DNA from: an uncultured Flavobacteriaceae bacterium
Lineage (GTDB): Bacteria; Bacteroidota; Bacteroidia; Flavobacteriales; Flavobacteriaceae
DNA length: 64,000 bases
Direction of reading: 5' to 3'
Assembly: GCA_938088195.1 (NCBI GenBank)
Contig: CALKEO010000037.1
Location: 19,667 to 83,666 of the forward strand
This document shows positions 36,858 through 45,864 of the stretch, piece by piece. The stretch's first letter is position 1. Every line of letters begins with the position of its first letter. The position numbers were made by a program, and so were the translations under genes. The notes beneath the pieces were generated by a model. That model was not told where the DNA came from, did not search any database, and was given only the letters and a program-made list of their open reading frames with translations.

Positions 36858-37313
36858 TTATTTTAAATCTTTTAAATTTATTAAAACTGGACTTTGTCCT
36901 TCTTGCTTGTGATTTTCACCAACGTATACTTTTAAATTTCTAAAAAGATTCGCACCCAGTTTATTTTTGGGTAACATACCTTTTACAGATTTTTCAACAA
37001 GTCTGGATGGATCTTTAGCAAAAAGCTCATTTGCAGTTAAAGATCTTTGACCACCAGGGTAGCCAGTATACCTAATGTACTCTTTTGACTCCCATTTATT
37101 TCCTGAAAGAATAATTTTTTCAGCATTTATTACAATTACATTGTCACCGCAATCAACGTGGGGAGTGAAATTTGGTTTGTATTTACCCCTTAAAAGTTTT
37201 GCAACTTTAGAACACATTCTTCCTAGGGTTTGACCATTGGCATCAATGATAACCCATTTTTTATCTACTGTGTTTTTGTTAGCAGATATTGTTTTGTAAA
37301 TTAATGAATCCAA
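36858..37313 (-). CDS. rplM: 50S ribosomal protein L13
   Basis: The 151-residue protein has L13 segments KKWVIIDANGQTLGRMCSKVAKLLRGK, ADCGDNVIVINAEKI-like (VDCGDNVIVINAEKIILSG), YTGYPGG and VKGMLPKNKLG. It is the first gene of the rplM-rpsI unit and has the best promoter match in the window upstream. Confidence 0.97.
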   Translation of the reverse strand: MDSLIYKTISANKNTVDKKWVIIDANGQTLGRMCSKVAKLLRGKYKPNFTPHVDCGDNVIVINAEKIILSGNKWESKEYIRYTGYPGGQRSLTANELFAKDPSRLVEKSVKGMLPKNKLGANLFRNLKVYVGENHKQEGQSPVLINLKDLK

Positions 37314-37357
37314 AATTTTGTTTTTTTCTAATTATATAACCATAATTATATGGCCCG

Positions 37358-37388
37358 CAAATTTACAATAATAAATGAAATCTGCAAA
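37358..37388 (-). promoter_or_regulatory. Promoter of rplM-rpsI, full Bacteroidota consensus
   Basis: On the minus strand this reads TTTG, 19 bases, then TAAATTTG and GC. Both the -33 TTTG and the -7 TAnnTTTG boxes match the published Bacteroides consensus with ideal spacing. The start of transcription would be near 37351, giving a leader of about 40 nt before the rplM ATG. The leader and start region contain TATAACCATAATTATATGG on the plus strand, a motif also found before thiL. Confidence 0.75.
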
Positions 37389-37406
37389 TGATGAATTAAT
37401 AAAAAA

Positions 37407-40139
37407 TTAATGGGCTTCATGCCAATTCTCTCCAATACCAATATCAACTGTTAAAGGAACATTTAATGTAAAAACAGACTCCATTTCTTTTTTTATTAAT
37501 TCTTTCATTTTTTGAAGTTCTGGTTTGTAAATTTCAAAAATTAATTCATCGTGAACTTGTACTAGCATTTTGGATTTAAAGTTATTTAGCTTGATTTTAT
37601 CACTAATTTTAACCATTGCTATTTTAATAATATCTGCGGCACTCCCTTGTACTGGCGCATTTACAGCATTTCTTTCAGCTCCTCCTCTTACAATTGGATT
37701 TCTTGAGTTAATATCTTTTAAATATCTTCTTCTACCTAAAATTGTCTCAACATATCCGTTTTCTCTAGCAAAATTTATTTGATTAGAAATGTAGTTTTTT
37801 AATTCAGGATAAGCTTTGAAGTAAGATTCTATTAAATCTTTTGATTCGGATCGGCTTAAATCTGTTTGATTACTTAATCCAAATGCAGAAACACCATAAA
37901 TTATTCCAAAATTGACAGTTTTTGCATTACTTCTTTGTTCTTTTGAAACATTTTTTATTTCTACATTAAAAACTTTGGATGCAGTTGATGAATGAATGTC
38001 CAAATTATCATTAAATGCAGATATCATGTTGGGGTCTTTACTCAATGATGCTATAACTCTAAGTTCTATTTGTGAATAATCAGCTGCCAACATTACAAAA
38101 TCATTATTTTCACAGATAAATGCTTTTCTTATTTCACGACCCTTTTCTGATTTTATAGGAATATTTTGAAGATTGGGATTTTGACTACTTAGTCTCCCTG
38201 TCGATGCTACTGCTTGATTAAAAACAGTATGAATTCTCCTACTATCTTCATTAATTTGTTTAGGTAATGCATCAACATATGTATTAATTAATTTTTGTAA
38301 AGATCTCCACTTTAACACTTCATTAATTATCTCATGATTTTTTGAGAGTCCCGAAAGAACTTCTTCTGATGTTGAGTACTGTCCAGTTTTTGTCTTTTTG
38401 GGTTTGTCGATTATTTTAAGTTTCTCGAATAATATGTCACCCAATTGTTTTGGAGATGCAAGATTAAATTCTTCTTCTGAATGATTAAAAATATTTTTTT
38501 CAATAGATTTTAATTCTTCCGAATAATTTTGAGAAAGATTTTGTAAAAATTTTAAATTGATTTTAATACCATTAAATTCCATTTCAGCCAGTACTTTTAG
38601 AAGAGGCATTTCTAATTTTTTAAACAAATCAACTAGCTTTCCGCTTTTTAAGTCGTTCATTAAAAATTCAACTAACTGAAAATTTAAATCACTTTTTTCC
38701 ATTGACAGTTCTTTCGGATTTTCTATTTCACTATTTTTAACGAACTGTGTCCTGTAATTTAAATAGGTTTCACATAAAATATTGAAATCGTGCCCTAAAT
38801 CAGGGTTTATGAGATAATGAGCAATTTTTGTATCGAAGCATACGCTATTTATTTTAATATTTAATTTATATAAGAATTTTAATATTTTTTTTAAATCATA
38901 ACCAATAATTGTTATATCATTTTTTTGAAATAATTTTTTCAAGTATTCAATTCGATTTGTTTGTTGATCTATTTGTATATAATAACTTTTATAACTATCC
39001 CAGGTGAACGAAATACCAAATTTTTTTAATTTTAAATCGGAGTTAACCAAGTCAATTGAAATAAATTTTTGATTTAAAATTTTATTGAAAAGTAACTCAC
39101 AACCCAGTTCTTTCTCAATTACTTGATAAATTTTTTTGGATTGAGAGTTTTCAAATGTCTCTTTTTTTAATTCTGCATTTGGTTGCCCTGGAGAAGTAAA
39201 CAGATCATATTGAATATCATTTGAATCATTTACTTCGATTTCTTTCTCTTGTTTTGAAGTAAAGATTTTCATGAAATTTTCTGTCATTCTTCTAAATTCA
39301 AGATCTCCAAAAATTTCTTTTATTTTAGAAATATCAGGATTTTTAAATTTGAAACTTGCAAAATCATAATCAATCGGAACATCTAACATTATGGTAGCTA
39401 ATTTTTTTGAAAGCAACCCCTTTTCTCTGTTTTGTTCAATTTTTTCTTTCAACTTCCCTTTTATTTTATCTGTATTTTCTAAAAGTTTTTCCATTGAACC
39501 ATATTCTGTAAGGAATTTTTTTGCAGTTTTTTCTCCTACGCCAGGTAGTCCTGGAATATTGTCAACAGAATCCCCCATCATACCTAAAAAATCAATCACT
39601 TGCAATGGATCAGTGATTTCAAATTTTTCTTGAACCTCTTTGACCCCCCATATTTCAATTCCATTTCCCATTCTTGCCGGCCTATACATGAAAATATTTT
39701 CTGAAACTAATTGTGCGAAATCTTTATCAGGTGTCACCATAAAAACCTCATAATTATTTTTTTCCGCATTTTTTGCAACTGTTCCAATTATGTCATCTGC
39801 TTCATATCCACTTTTAATCAATATGGGAATTTGCATAGCTTTTAAAATTTCTTGAATATATGGAACTGCAATTTTTATTGCATCTGGAGTTTCATTTCGA
39901 TTAGCTTTATATTCTTGATAAATTTCTAACCTATCACTAGAACCTCCTTTGTCAAATGCTACAGCTAAATTTTCAGGATTTTCTCTTTTAATCAAGTCAA
40001 GAAGAGAGTTCATAAATCCTAAAACAGCACTTGTGTCCATTCCTTTTGAATTTATCCTTGGGTTTTTTATAAAAGCGTAATATCCTCTAAAAATTAAAGC
40101 ATAAGCATCAATTAAAAATAGTTTCTTTTTTACCTGCAT
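37407..40139 (-). CDS. polA: DNA polymerase I
   Basis: The 910-residue protein has an N-terminal 5'-3' exonuclease (about 1-290, with LIDAYALIFRGYYA, GYEADDIIGT and GDSVDNIPGLPGVGEKTA), a middle 3'-5' exonuclease-like domain (about 335-510) and the polymerase domain with motifs A (AADYSQIELRV), B (RSNAKTVNFGIIYG) and C (LVQVHDELIFE). In the middle domain the expected exo I motif D-x-E is replaced by ISIDLVNSD (about residue 361), so proofreading is probably lost. Its role is Okazaki-fragment processing and repair. Confidence 0.95.
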   Translation of the reverse strand: MQVKKKLFLIDAYALIFRGYYAFIKNPRINSKGMDTSAVLGFMNSLLDLIKRENPENLAVAFDKGGSSDRLEIYQEYKANRNETPDAIKIAVPYIQEILKAMQIPILIKSGYEADDIIGTVAKNAEKNNYEVFMVTPDKDFAQLVSENIFMYRPARMGNGIEIWGVKEVQEKFEITDPLQVIDFLGMMGDSVDNIPGLPGVGEKTAKKFLTEYGSMEKLLENTDKIKGKLKEKIEQNREKGLLSKKLATIMLDVPIDYDFASFKFKNPDISKIKEIFGDLEFRRMTENFMKIFTSKQEKEIEVNDSNDIQYDLFTSPGQPNAELKKETFENSQSKKIYQVIEKELGCELLFNKILNQKFISIDLVNSDLKLKKFGISFTWDSYKSYYIQIDQQTNRIEYLKKLFQKNDITIIGYDLKKILKFLYKLNIKINSVCFDTKIAHYLINPDLGHDFNILCETYLNYRTQFVKNSEIENPKELSMEKSDLNFQLVEFLMNDLKSGKLVDLFKKLEMPLLKVLAEMEFNGIKINLKFLQNLSQNYSEELKSIEKNIFNHSEEEFNLASPKQLGDILFEKLKIIDKPKKTKTGQYSTSEEVLSGLSKNHEIINEVLKWRSLQKLINTYVDALPKQINEDSRRIHTVFNQAVASTGRLSSQNPNLQNIPIKSEKGREIRKAFICENNDFVMLAADYSQIELRVIASLSKDPNMISAFNDNLDIHSSTASKVFNVEIKNVSKEQRSNAKTVNFGIIYGVSAFGLSNQTDLSRSESKDLIESYFKAYPELKNYISNQINFARENGYVETILGRRRYLKDINSRNPIVRGGAERNAVNAPVQGSAADIIKIAMVKISDKIKLNNFKSKMLVQVHDELIFEIYKPELQKMKELIKKEMESVFTLNVPLTVDIGIGENWHEAH

Positions 40140-40149
40140 TTAAATTTTT

Positions 40150-40157
40150 TACATTTG
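40150..40157 (+). promoter_or_regulatory. Possible -7 box of the metallophosphoesterase gene
   Basis: TACATTTG fits TAnnTTTG and overlaps the first possible TTG start of the following gene (40155). If it is a promoter, transcription would start near 40163 and the next in-frame TTG at 40182 would be the start codon. On the opposite strand TAGCTTTC (one mismatch to the consensus) at 40158-40165 could serve polA. Confidence 0.4.
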
Positions 40158-40181
40158 AAAGCTAATTTAAAAAATATAGCT

Positions 40182-41414
40182 TTGAGGTGGACAATTCTTG
40201 TAATAGTATTTTTATTAATCGAAATATACGCATTTCAAGCATTTAAAACTGTTTTTAAAAATAAGTGGATTCTCAAGATTTATATAGTTTTCAATGCTCT
40301 AGTTATATGTAATTTACTTTACAGATTTTTAGTAATTAATAACAGTTCCCTAAACTTTTCGGATGTTTTTTATAATTACCTCTCAATCCCATTTGCTTTT
40401 GTAATTACATTGTTTGGATTTAAATTAATAATTAGTTCATTTCTTTTATTTGAAGATTTTACTAGGGTTTTAATTTCTTCCTTTAATTTCCTTTTTTCAA
40501 CAACAGAATCAAATAATTTTTTAATTGGAAGAAGAGGTTTTATAAGCAAAATATCGATTTTGTTTGCTGCTTTACCAATTCCTTTCGTTTTACATGGAAT
40601 TTTTAGAGGAAGGTATAACTACAGAGTAGTAAACTATGAATTAGAGTTTGACGATTTGCCTGAAGAATTTGATGGTTATAAGCTTACTCACATCTCAGAT
40701 ATACACAGTGGAAGTCTCCAAAAAAAAAATAAAGTAGAATATGCCGTGGATTTAATTAATAAACAAAATTCAGATCTTGTTCTTTTCACTGGTGATTTTG
40801 TAAATAATAAAGCGAATGAATTGAATGAATGGAAAAAAATTTTTTCAACGATTCAATCTAGAGATGGAAAGTTTTCTGTTTTAGGAAATCATGACTACGG
40901 AGATTATGTATCTTGGAATTTTGAAGAAGATAAAAAGAAAAATTTTTCGAATCTTTTAAAAATTCAAGCCGAAATGGGATTTAAATTATTATTAAATGAA
41001 AACATTAAAATAAGTTCTAAAAGTCAAAGTATATCATTAGTTGGTGTTGAAAATTGGGGTAAAGGTGGCTTTAAAAAAAAGGGAGATATTGACAAAGCCT
41101 GTCAGGGCTTAACAGAAAACGATTTTAAAATAGTAATGAGTCATGATCCATCTCATTGGGATAAAATACTGAAGAAACATAACACACGTTTTCACCTAAC
41201 CTTGAGTGGTCATACTCATGGGATGCAATTTGGAATTGAGATCCCTGGATTAATAAAATGGAGTCCAGTAAAATGGGCTTACAAATATTGGGCTGGAATG
41301 TACAATGAAAGAAGTCAATACTTAAATGTAAATAGAGGCTTTGGTGTTTTGGGATTTCCAGGAAGAGTTGGAGTTTGGCCTGAAATTTCTGTGATTACCC
41401 TTAAAAAAGTATAA
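40182..41414 (+). CDS. Membrane-anchored metallophosphoesterase
   Basis: The protein has several N-terminal hydrophobic segments (within about the first 150 residues) and a calcineurin-like phosphoesterase domain. Metal-binding motifs are seen in order: THISDIHSGS (DxH), LVLFTGDFVNN (GD), VLGNHDYGDY (GNHD), VMSHDPSHW (H) and LSGHTHGMQFG (GHxH). It resembles YkuE/YaeI-type enzymes. The ORF track starts at TTG 40155; I prefer TTG 40182, which yields the N-terminus MRWTILVIVF, because a -7 box overlaps the earlier TTG. The substrate is unknown. Confidence 0.85.
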   Translation: MRWTILVIVFLLIEIYAFQAFKTVFKNKWILKIYIVFNALVICNLLYRFLVINNSSLNFSDVFYNYLSIPFAFVITLFGFKLIISSFLLFEDFTRVLISSFNFLFSTTESNNFLIGRRGFISKISILFAALPIPFVLHGIFRGRYNYRVVNYELEFDDLPEEFDGYKLTHISDIHSGSLQKKNKVEYAVDLINKQNSDLVLFTGDFVNNKANELNEWKKIFSTIQSRDGKFSVLGNHDYGDYVSWNFEEDKKKNFSNLLKIQAEMGFKLLLNENIKISSKSQSISLVGVENWGKGGFKKKGDIDKACQGLTENDFKIVMSHDPSHWDKILKKHNTRFHLTLSGHTHGMQFGIEIPGLIKWSPVKWAYKYWAGMYNERSQYLNVNRGFGVLGFPGRVGVWPEISVITLKKV

Positions 41415-41457
41415 ATTTCTAAAAAATGTTAATTTTACTTAATATAATTTAATTCTA

Positions 41458-41757
41458 ATGTCAAAATTTGGTGAGCTTATAGGATTAGAAGTTCCTGTTC
41501 TATTGGATTTTTATTCAGATGACAATGATTCCTCTAACATTATGCATCCAGTTTTAAGAGATGTAGCGGCGGCAATTGGTGATAAATGTAAAGTTATTAA
41601 AATCAATGTTGACAAAAATAATGAACTTGCAGAGGCCTTAAGAGTTAAAATTTTGCCTACTTTGATGATATACAAAAGCGGAGAAATGGTGTGGAGACAA
41701 AGTGGTGAGCAAGATGCTAACACACTAGTAAGTCTTATCAAAGATTTTATTAATTAG
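41458..41757 (+). CDS. Thioredoxin-fold protein lacking the CxxC motif
   Basis: The 99-residue protein has the thioredoxin fold order: VPVLLDFYSD at the place of the strand before the active site, VIKINVDKNNELAEALRVKILPTLMIYKSGEMVWRQSGE with the cis-proline Pro in LPT, and the final helix. The position of WCGPC is taken by DDNDSSN, and the whole protein has no cysteine, so it cannot be a disulfide reductase. It may be a binding or chaperone-like protein. Its 3' end overlaps the convergent DUF2723 gene by 8 bp. Confidence 0.82.
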   Translation: MSKFGELIGLEVPVLLDFYSDDNDSSNIMHPVLRDVAAAIGDKCKVIKINVDKNNELAEALRVKILPTLMIYKSGEMVWRQSGEQDANTLVSLIKDFIN

Positions 41758-44700
41758 TTAATTTTTCCTTTAAACTTAAAAAAGTTTCAATTTCTGATTT
41801 TACGAAGTTTTGGTCACTTTCCAGATCTTTAAGTGTTTTTAATATTTTAGTGTATTGAAATAAATTATTAGCAATATTTTCTACATAATCAGATTTTTCA
41901 TTTTGTTCCATTTGATTAAAAATGAGTAGTCTGTTTTTCAACTCATTGGAAATATTAATGTAAAGATCTTTGGACAAATCAGACGTTTCATAACTGTATA
42001 GATTTTCTAAAAAAGGAATTAATAACGTGTAATATTCGTATTTACCATAAAATTCTTCTACATATTCAGTGTTATAAATAAATTCTTCAATAGACTTTCC
42101 AATAAAATCAATATTATTGGATTTTAATACGGATTCAACCAAAACACGGTACCTTTCGGTATCTGTTACAATATTTTCTGCATACGAATAAATCGAGAAT
42201 TTAGATTCTTTAGATTTAGATAATGAAGAATAATATTTTAAATTTTGTTGGTATTTTTTTGATAATTGACTAAATAATTCATTGCCTTTTTTGAATTTCC
42301 CAAGTTTATAATACGAAGAGATATAGGGCTCTAATAAGCTGTAGAAGCCAAAATAACCTAAAGGCATTTTTTCTAAAGATAAATCTAAAATCTCTTCGGC
42401 CTTATTGAATTTACCCTCTTCTATAAGTTTTGATGAAAGACGATGAAGGTTCCCACGAAAAGAAATGCTATTTTTTCTTGTTTCAGGATCGTGATAAATT
42501 TTAGAACTATCCGAGTTTCCCCATTCCCAACTTTTTACAATCTTATACATTAATTCAGAATCAATTTTACCAAGTTCGTAGGGATTATTTTTTGGTATTT
42601 CTGTTTTTATTGGGATTAATTTATAGACTAATCCGTCCAATTGTAAATATTCTTTCATCCAAATGTATTCGGCATCATTATAACTCCCACCCGTAAAGTA
42701 TATTGGTCTTTTCCAATCGTTATTAGCAAGAATATCAAGCATCAAAATTTGGTTTTTATATAAACCACTAGTGGGAAGATCAATATCAATATAATCTAAT
42801 ATTAAATCATAATCTTGTTTGTTAACTAATCCACTTTTTATTACATTTTCTTTATTGACTGGTACTCTAATTTTATTAGTAGGATAAAAAATCATATTTT
42901 GAGTAAACTTTGGAACGTTATTTAAATCTGCCCCATATTGTTCTAAAAGGTTCTTGTACTTTGTCCTTGGGTGATCACTTCCAACCCAGTCCATAAAATC
43001 TTTAATGTCCCACCTTACCGAATCTATCAGACTTTCGTGTTTTATGTAATCTCTTACTCCGTAAGCATACTGATCATGAATTAATTGAGAGGGGATTGGG
43101 CTACTATCATAGGTCTTTTTTTTCATTTGATCTATATACCAATCAGTGGCAATTAAACTTGTGTTTATTGTCCTTACATCTGTCCGATAATTTTCAATTT
43201 CTTGTGCATACCATAAAGCAAAAGTATCATTGTCTCCAATGGTAAAAATCATAGGTTCTGACCCTTCATCTATTGAATTTAAATAAGCCTTTGCAAGTGA
43301 CTGAGCAGTGTACCTATTTGATCTGTCGTGATCATCCCAATTTTCAAAAGCCATTAACAAAGGGACTGATAAAGTAATACCAACTATTAACAAGGGATTT
43401 ATATTTTTATTTATAATTGAGCCAAACTTTTGATACAAAGCCATGATACTAAGTCCAATAAAAATACAGAAAACATAAAAAGATCCAACCAAAGCATAAT
43501 CTCTTTCTCTAGGTTCGAATATTCGCTCATTTACATAAACTTTCAAAGCTAAACCACTAAAAAGAAACAAAACAGTTACAATCCAAAATAAATTTTTATC
43601 CTTTTTAAAAAGAAAATATAAACCTAATATTCCTAAAATTAATGGGAGAAAATAATATTTGTTCCTTCCTTTATTATTAATAACATCATCTGGAAGTTTA
43701 GTTTGAGGCCCTAATCTAATTTCATCAATAAAATTAATTCCACTTAACCAATTTCCATTTAATAAGTCATATTTCCATTGAAGATCATTTTGTTTTCCAA
43801 CAAAGTTCCAAAAAAAATATCTCCAATACATCGAACCCATTTGGTATTGTAAAAGGTATTGTATGTTAGAAAAAAGTGAGGGCTTTTCAATATCAAGATA
43901 ACCGCCATATTGGGTGAGAAATTCATGATAACCCTGTGAATCAATATCTCCTTGGTTAAAGCTAGATTCAAATTGGTTAATTAATTGAATCAATTTTTTT
44001 TCAGAACTATATTCTGGTTTTATTTTAAATGGTAAATATCCAAAATATTTCATATAATTAGGAGCGTGTTCTGCACTCCACATTCTTGGTAGGAAGCCCA
44101 CATGATTTGCATTAGAATTTATTTTACCAGATTTCCATTCGTTTACAACTTTGTATTTATTTGTTTTTAAATCTCTTTCATATTTAGGCTTATCATCTTT
44201 GTAGGGATTGTCAGGGTCTTGACCAGCATAAGCATCAGAAAACATCGGCCCGTAAAAAATATGAGTGTCGGGATACTGTTCAAGGTTGTAATAGGCCAAT
44301 AATGCTCTTGCATCGGAGGGTGCATTTTCATTAATTACTGTATTTGCATTTGATCTTATGGGAATCATCAACCAAGAGGAAAATCCAATAAAAACAAACA
44401 TTATGCAAAGCAAAAATTTATTAATTTTCAACCATCCTTTTTTCCTGCAAGTTTTTATGCCAAAATAAAAAGAAGTAATAATCAAAAATGCAGAAAAAAT
44501 GGTTCCAGAGTTAAATGGCATACCGATTTTATTTACAAAAAAGACTTCTAAATATCCAAATAAGCCAAGTGTTGAGGGAAGAAGTAATTTAAATATAAAT
44601 AACAAAATAGCGATTGAAATTCCATTGGCTATTATGAAAGAACTGATTGAAGGGTTAGGGTTTTTTTTGAAAAAATAAATCATTCCAATTGCAGGGATAG

Positions 44701-45292
44701 CTAAAAGTCCCATAAAATGAACTCCAAATGACAATCCAACTACAAATGAAATTAAGATTAACCATCTATCGCCTCCTTTGCTATCCATATGTTCTTCCCA
44801 TTTGAACCCGAGCCAAAAAAGTAATGACATAATCATAGTAGCCATTGCGTAAACTTCAGCTTCGACAGCATTAAACCAAAAACTATCAGAAAAGGTGAAA
44901 CATAAAGAACCTACAAACGACGATCCTATAATTATGATTGCGTTGAATTTTGAAAGAGTATTACTTTTTAATATTATTTTTTTTCCAATAATAGATGTGG
45001 TCAAGAATAAAAAAAGAATTGTAAATGCACTAGCAAAAACAGACATCATGTTAACCATCAGCGCGATTTTTTCTGGTTCAGAAGCAAAAGAAGAAAAAAA
45101 TGCGCCTAACATTTGGAACAGTGGGGCGCCTGGTGGGTGTCCAATTTGAAGCTTTGCAGATGTAGAAATATATTCAGCACAGTCCCAATAGCTTGCTGTT
45201 GGTTCAACTGTGAGGGAATATGTAAATAGAGCAATTAAAAAAGCTTTAATAGCAAAAAAATTGTTCCATTTTTTAAATTTAACTAAATCCAT
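41750..45292 (-). CDS. DUF2723 (GT117-like) membrane protein
   Basis: The 1180-residue protein has an N-terminal DUF2723 membrane domain with about ten hydrophobic segments (residues 1-320 and again about 540-650). The signature YWDCAEYISTSAKLQIGHPPGAPL lies near residue 35, with an acidic pair at the start of a periplasmic loop as in GT-C glycosyltransferases. The middle soluble part contains GDNDTFALWYAQE, and the last 300 residues are helical and look like TPR repeats. The DUF2723 domain is shared with human TMEM260, an O-mannosyltransferase, so protein glycosylation is a reasonable guess, not shown here. Confidence 0.82.
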   Translation of the reverse strand: MDLVKFKKWNNFFAIKAFLIALFTYSLTVEPTASYWDCAEYISTSAKLQIGHPPGAPLFQMLGAFFSSFASEPEKIALMVNMMSVFASAFTILFLFLTTSIIGKKIILKSNTLSKFNAIIIIGSSFVGSLCFTFSDSFWFNAVEAEVYAMATMIMSLLFWLGFKWEEHMDSKGGDRWLILISFVVGLSFGVHFMGLLAIPAIGMIYFFKKNPNPSISSFIIANGISIAILLFIFKLLLPSTLGLFGYLEVFFVNKIGMPFNSGTIFSAFLIITSFYFGIKTCRKKGWLKINKFLLCIMFVFIGFSSWLMIPIRSNANTVINENAPSDARALLAYYNLEQYPDTHIFYGPMFSDAYAGQDPDNPYKDDKPKYERDLKTNKYKVVNEWKSGKINSNANHVGFLPRMWSAEHAPNYMKYFGYLPFKIKPEYSSEKKLIQLINQFESSFNQGDIDSQGYHEFLTQYGGYLDIEKPSLFSNIQYLLQYQMGSMYWRYFFWNFVGKQNDLQWKYDLLNGNWLSGINFIDEIRLGPQTKLPDDVINNKGRNKYYFLPLILGILGLYFLFKKDKNLFWIVTVLFLFSGLALKVYVNERIFEPRERDYALVGSFYVFCIFIGLSIMALYQKFGSIINKNINPLLIVGITLSVPLLMAFENWDDHDRSNRYTAQSLAKAYLNSIDEGSEPMIFTIGDNDTFALWYAQEIENYRTDVRTINTSLIATDWYIDQMKKKTYDSSPIPSQLIHDQYAYGVRDYIKHESLIDSVRWDIKDFMDWVGSDHPRTKYKNLLEQYGADLNNVPKFTQNMIFYPTNKIRVPVNKENVIKSGLVNKQDYDLILDYIDIDLPTSGLYKNQILMLDILANNDWKRPIYFTGGSYNDAEYIWMKEYLQLDGLVYKLIPIKTEIPKNNPYELGKIDSELMYKIVKSWEWGNSDSSKIYHDPETRKNSISFRGNLHRLSSKLIEEGKFNKAEEILDLSLEKMPLGYFGFYSLLEPYISSYYKLGKFKKGNELFSQLSKKYQQNLKYYSSLSKSKESKFSIYSYAENIVTDTERYRVLVESVLKSNNIDFIGKSIEEFIYNTEYVEEFYGKYEYYTLLIPFLENLYSYETSDLSKDLYINISNELKNRLLIFNQMEQNEKSDYVENIANNLFQYTKILKTLKDLESDQNFVKSEIETFLSLKEKLTN

Positions 45293-45678
45293 TTATGATT
45301 AATTAGTAAGCGAATTTAAACAATATTGCTAATTAAATTTTGACATTTTTTAAATATAAATTATTTGTCAAGTAAAAACTTTATTTAAATAAATCAAACA
45401 AAATTTTTTGATATAATGATTGATTACAAGTGTTTTAAAATTTGAAAACAAACCTCAACTAATCATTATACTCTAGTCAATAATTTGCTTTTTTTTACAA
45501 TATTTTTTCGACAAGTTTTTTAACAATCCATTTTCTAATAAAGATTAATATCATTAATTAACAACTAAGAATAAATATTAATTTTTTGAAATTTATATTT
45601 AAATAAGAAGAATAACTATAATTGATGATTTTTATTTTTACAATTCAAAGATTATGTTAAATTTGCCGATTAGTACAA
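45293..45678 (+). other. Long intergenic region between the DUF2723 gene and tRNA-Gln
   Basis: This 386-bp stretch is very AT-rich and holds no convincing coding frame. It must contain the leftward promoter of the DUF2723 gene (TAAATTCG, one mismatch to TAnnTTTG, lies about 20-27 bp before its ATG on the minus strand) and the rightward tRNA promoter at 45658. A 10-bp inverted repeat, TATAATGATT at 45412-45421 and AATCATTATA at 45461-45470, is separated by 39 bases. In sequence this rich in A and T such a repeat may be chance. Confidence 0.5.
45658..45665 (+). promoter_or_regulatory. Promoter -7 box of tRNA-Gln
   Basis: TAAATTTG followed by CC is an exact TAnnTTTG match and ends 13 bases before the mature tRNA 5' end. 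This spacing suits a stable-RNA promoter with a short 5' leader for RNase P. Confidence 0.6.
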
Positions 45679-45751
45679 TGGCCTATGGTGTAACTGGCAA
45701 CACGTCTGGTTTTGGTCCAGAAGAGTCTAGGTTCGAGCCCTAGTAGGCCAA
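45679..45751 (+). tRNA. trnQ: tRNA-Gln (anticodon UUG)
   Basis: The 73-base sequence folds as a cloverleaf: acceptor stem TGGCCTA pairs with TAGGCCA, the anticodon stem TCTGG with CCAGA enclosing the loop TTTTGGT (anticodon TTG at 45712-45714), and the T stem CTAGG with CCTAG enclosing TTCGAGC. The discriminator base is A at 45751. CCA is not encoded (CTA follows). The ORF track entry starting at 45712 begins inside this tRNA and is an artefact upstream of rimP. Confidence 0.95.
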
Positions 45752-45794
45752 CTAAGCTTCAGCTTTTATGCTTTAAAAAGTCATTTAAAATTTA

Positions 45795-45802
45795 TATATT
45801 TG
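45795..45802 (+). promoter_or_regulatory. Promoter -7 box of rimP-nusA-infB
   Basis: TATATTTG followed by C is an exact TAnnTTTG match, 44 bases after the tRNA. A transcript would start near 45808 and carry a leader of about 55 nt with a strong hairpin before rimP. Confidence 0.6.
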
Positions 45803-45821
45803 CACAGCATTACGAGAATTT

Positions 45822-45843
45822 GAAGGGGGACATTGTCCCCTTC
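45822..45843 (+). promoter_or_regulatory. GC-rich hairpin in the rimP leader, possible attenuator
   Basis: The sequence GAAGGGGGACATTGTCCCCTTC forms a stem of about nine base pairs with one bulged G and an ATT loop, followed by TTTATTA. It stands out because the surrounding leader is AT-rich. It lies between the likely transcription start and the rimP start codon. It could be a weak terminator used for attenuation of rimP-nusA-infB, a protein-binding site, or an RNA-stability element. Which of these applies cannot be told from sequence. Confidence 0.6.
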
Positions 45844-45864
45844 TTTATTAAATATGACCTAGTT

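Noticed and set aside
45412-45470. Ten-base inverted repeat TATAATGATT / AATCATTATA with 39 bases between the arms.
   Set aside because: In a 386-bp stretch with this base composition a 10-bp match of this kind is expected about 0.3 times by my rough estimate, so it is not significant on its own.
45712-45864. ORF track extension of rimP upstream to 45712.
   Set aside because: It starts in the tRNA-Gln anticodon, runs through the promoter box and the leader hairpin, and adds sequence not found in RimP.
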